From positions 344,019-408,018 of the forward strand of contig KZ111149.1 in assembly GCA_002077045.2 (NCBI GenBank): a stretch of DNA of 64,000 bases, written 5' to 3'. Below the pieces are notes generated by a model. That model was not told where the DNA came from and did no database searches. It saw only the letters and a list, made by a program, of their open reading frames with translations. The translations under genes were made by a program, and so were the position numbers. Source of the stretch: Rachicladosporium sp. CCFEE 5018 (taxonomy: Eukaryota > Ascomycota > Dothideomycetes > Cladosporiales > Cladosporiaceae). Each line of letters starts with the position of its first letter. Position 1 is the first letter of the stretch. This document shows positions 62,751 through 64,000 of this stretch, in pieces.

Positions 62751-63872
62751 TCACCCTCTCAAAGGCAGAACGTGCTGCACACCCGTCCCCTGCCTACACA
62801 ACGGACACATTGGCTGCTCCCTCAGCCACTCCGTCACGCATGTCCAGCAAAAAACATGCCCGCAAGTTGTTACGAAGGGATCTTTCATGGGCTCGAGGCA
62901 GAGCGTGCATTTCCGGGATTGCTTGCCAGAGATGTATTGTAATTGCTCCGCGTCCTCAAGATCCACGACCGGTTCAGGATGGTAGGGCGTGGACGTGATG
63001 TGCGCTAGATGCTTCTTCTGCGCTACAGGATCGGAGGAGGAGGGTGCCGGGATGGGTGCGAGAAGGTTGGCGTCTGGCATAGTGCCTATTTCAACCCCGC
63101 CGTCTATCACCGCACTCCCGGCTTGTGGTGTTACGGGGACCGCGGAGTTGGCTGTGTACACCGTCTGAACGTGTAGGTAGCCCTGAACAAGTAATTGAGC
63201 TGCCAGCAAGACTCCCAGCACCTCGTACCCAGCTCGCTGCGAAGAGGGCTCGATTTTCCGCGTGAAGATGTAGCGCAAATTGAACAGCCGTTTGGAAAGC
63301 GTGTAGTAGGCGCCTGTAAAGTAGAAGGTCGCTAGCACGAGGGCTGAGAGGAGGGAGGGGGAGGTGAGAGTGTCCAGATGCTTTACGATGTATGTAGACA
63401 GCTGGTGCGCGGTCGTCGATCGCTTCGAGTCCTGTTGGTGGAGGACGGCTTCGAGCTTCGCTCTCAGTCGCCGCCGAAAAGACGGCAGCACTCGCGTGAG
63501 TCCATACGGGAGGAGCACAGCTGACAAGATGTATGCGCTCCTTCGCGCTATGCTCGGTAGCCGGTGGGTTGAGGCGTGAATCTGGACTATGTCTGTGTAC
63601 TCCTCACCCAGCGTTCGATTTCCAAGGAACGTCGTAAGGCTGAGGTAGAGCAGTTCCGTAAAGGTCCGCGCTTCGTTCTCCCAGTTGTGGACTGTGCGGG
63701 TGCCGTAGAAGGAGCGTAGGATTGATTGGAGCTGGAGCAGGAGGTGGGACTGGAAGTAAGCGTCCTTCTGGTGGGAGCGTATTATATCTGGGCTGGAGGC
63801 GAAAGGGTAGTGGAAGGACTGGAGGGCGCGTCTGTCTGAAGAGAGTGGCGCGTCGCGAACGTGATCGGACAT
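62751..63872 (-). CDS. PEX10: PEX10 peroxisome biogenesis RING E3 ligase (complete copy C)
   Basis: Complete single-exon PEX10, 373 residues from the ATG at 63872. It is identical in length to copy B, with the same RING finger and N-terminus. It reads IVKHL where B reads ILEHL, so it resembles copy A in that part. The frame is open for another 33 nt upstream of the ATG, because the 10-bp insert of copy B is absent, but no upstream ATG is seen. With A and B, this makes three PEX10 entries in the window; most fungi have one. Confidence 0.95.
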   Translation of the reverse strand: MSDHVRDAPLSSDRRALQSFHYPFASSPDIIRSHQKDAYFQSHLLLQLQSILRSFYGTRTVHNWENEARTFTELLYLSLTTFLGNRTLGEEYTDIVQIHASTHRLPSIARRSAYILSAVLLPYGLTRVLPSFRRRLRAKLEAVLHQQDSKRSTTAHQLSTYIVKHLDTLTSPSLLSALVLATFYFTGAYYTLSKRLFNLRYIFTRKIEPSSQRAGYEVLGVLLAAQLLVQGYLHVQTVYTANSAVPVTPQAGSAVIDGGVEIGTMPDANLLAPIPAPSSSDPVAQKKHLAHITSTPYHPEPVVDLEDAEQLQYISGKQSRKCTLCLEPMKDPFVTTCGHVFCWTCVTEWLREQPMCPLCRQGTGVQHVLPLRG

Positions 63873-64000
63873 GGTGGTGAGTATGGTATGGTGGGCGGTA
63901 GCCACACCATCGCGGAGCTCATATCTCGAGATTCCTCATCTACCGAGGCTCGTGAGGAAGGTGCGGTCCGCTCATCCCGGCCGTTGTACCGACGACCTGG
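63873..64000. promoter_or_regulatory. PEX10 copy C upstream region (incomplete)
   Basis: The last 128 bp of the window, equivalent to 22926-23063 of copy B minus 10 bp. No gene is called. Confidence 0.4.

Larger units (their letters stand above)
62573..64000. repeat. PEX10 segment, copy C (continues past the window)
   Basis: Copy C matches B to the right edge of the window, apart from about nine substitutions by eye and the missing 10-bp insert near 63890. Over its first 120 bp it shares B's bases where A differs (three sites). From about 63320 on it shares A's bases where B differs (at least five sites). At one site (63193, TAATTG) it differs from both. It therefore looks like a mosaic. Confidence 0.93.

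Noticed and set aside
1..64000. tRNA or other RNA genes
   Set aside because: Scanned by eye for B-box-like GGTTCGANTCC and its complement. A few near matches (e.g. about 32919, inside GGTTCGAAGC) lack a partner A box and a cloverleaf.
1..64000. CRISPR arrays, bacterial operon signals, integrated virus or intact transposons
   Set aside because: The DNA is eukaryotic with spliceosomal introns. No regularly spaced repeats, terminal inverted repeats or transposase/reverse transcriptase frames were seen.

Overview
This window is nuclear DNA from a filamentous ascomycete (Pezizomycotina), most likely a Dothideomycete. The evidence is short GT-AG introns (mostly 48-60 bp, branch points of the CTGAC/CTAAC type close to the acceptor), close gene spacing on both strands, a HET-domain gene remnant, and typical fungal housekeeping genes. 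Taxonomy below that level is inference. Two runs of exactly 100 N (21526-21625 and 62473-62572) mark scaffold joins. Three near-identical copies of one segment (the tail of an M1 aminopeptidase gene plus PEX10) suggest a diploid or hybrid genome whose haplotypes were partly laid end to end.

Left third (1-25 kb): an edge-truncated gene of unknown function; two tandem coiled-coil paralogues; a peroxisomal-type acyl-CoA/4-coumarate-CoA ligase; ATP11; a KANL3/TEX30-type hydrolase; a four-TM MARVEL-like protein; an FMP32/MCUR1-type mitochondrial protein; a Par32-like protein; a gene-poor stretch (10.2-11.9 kb); an orphan gene; a broken HET-domain gene (13.4-15.6 kb); a thioesterase-superfamily protein ending in a PTS1-like tripeptide; an M1 aminopeptidase; PEX10 copies A and B around the first gap; and two tandem secreted, GPI-type proteins built of 11-residue repeats.

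Middle (25-48 kb): cytochrome c1; a C2H2 zinc-finger protein; a membrane-anchored protein that may be Pex22-like; a SAM methyltransferase; two tandem SprT-like metallopeptidases; an FMO-type monooxygenase; a MetE-like protein; an F-box-like protein with a C-terminal membrane segment; a secreted Ser/Thr-rich protein with PYPLP motifs; a cytochrome P450; a second thioesterase-family paralogue; POP4; ARC40; and the proteasome subunit PRE1, whose start codon is split by an intron.

Right (48-64 kb): MSH4; EIS1; a tyrosine-phosphatase-like protein; UTP13 and RSA4 (divergent ribosome-biogenesis genes sharing about 340 bp); and DED1, cut off in the helicase core by the second gap. After that gap comes PEX10 copy C, again preceded by the aminopeptidase tail.

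Most genes are ordinary core metabolism and information processing, and I see no biosynthetic cluster or defence island. A loose peroxisome thread runs through the window: PEX10, a possible Pex22-like protein, and two CoA-handling proteins ending in AKL. The most unusual features are the triplicated, mosaic PEX10 segment, the decayed HET gene, the repeat-in-phase exons of the GPI pair, the tandem SprT pair and some small splicing oddities. Exon boundaries given here were derived by eye from splice signals, reading-frame continuity and recalled family consensus.
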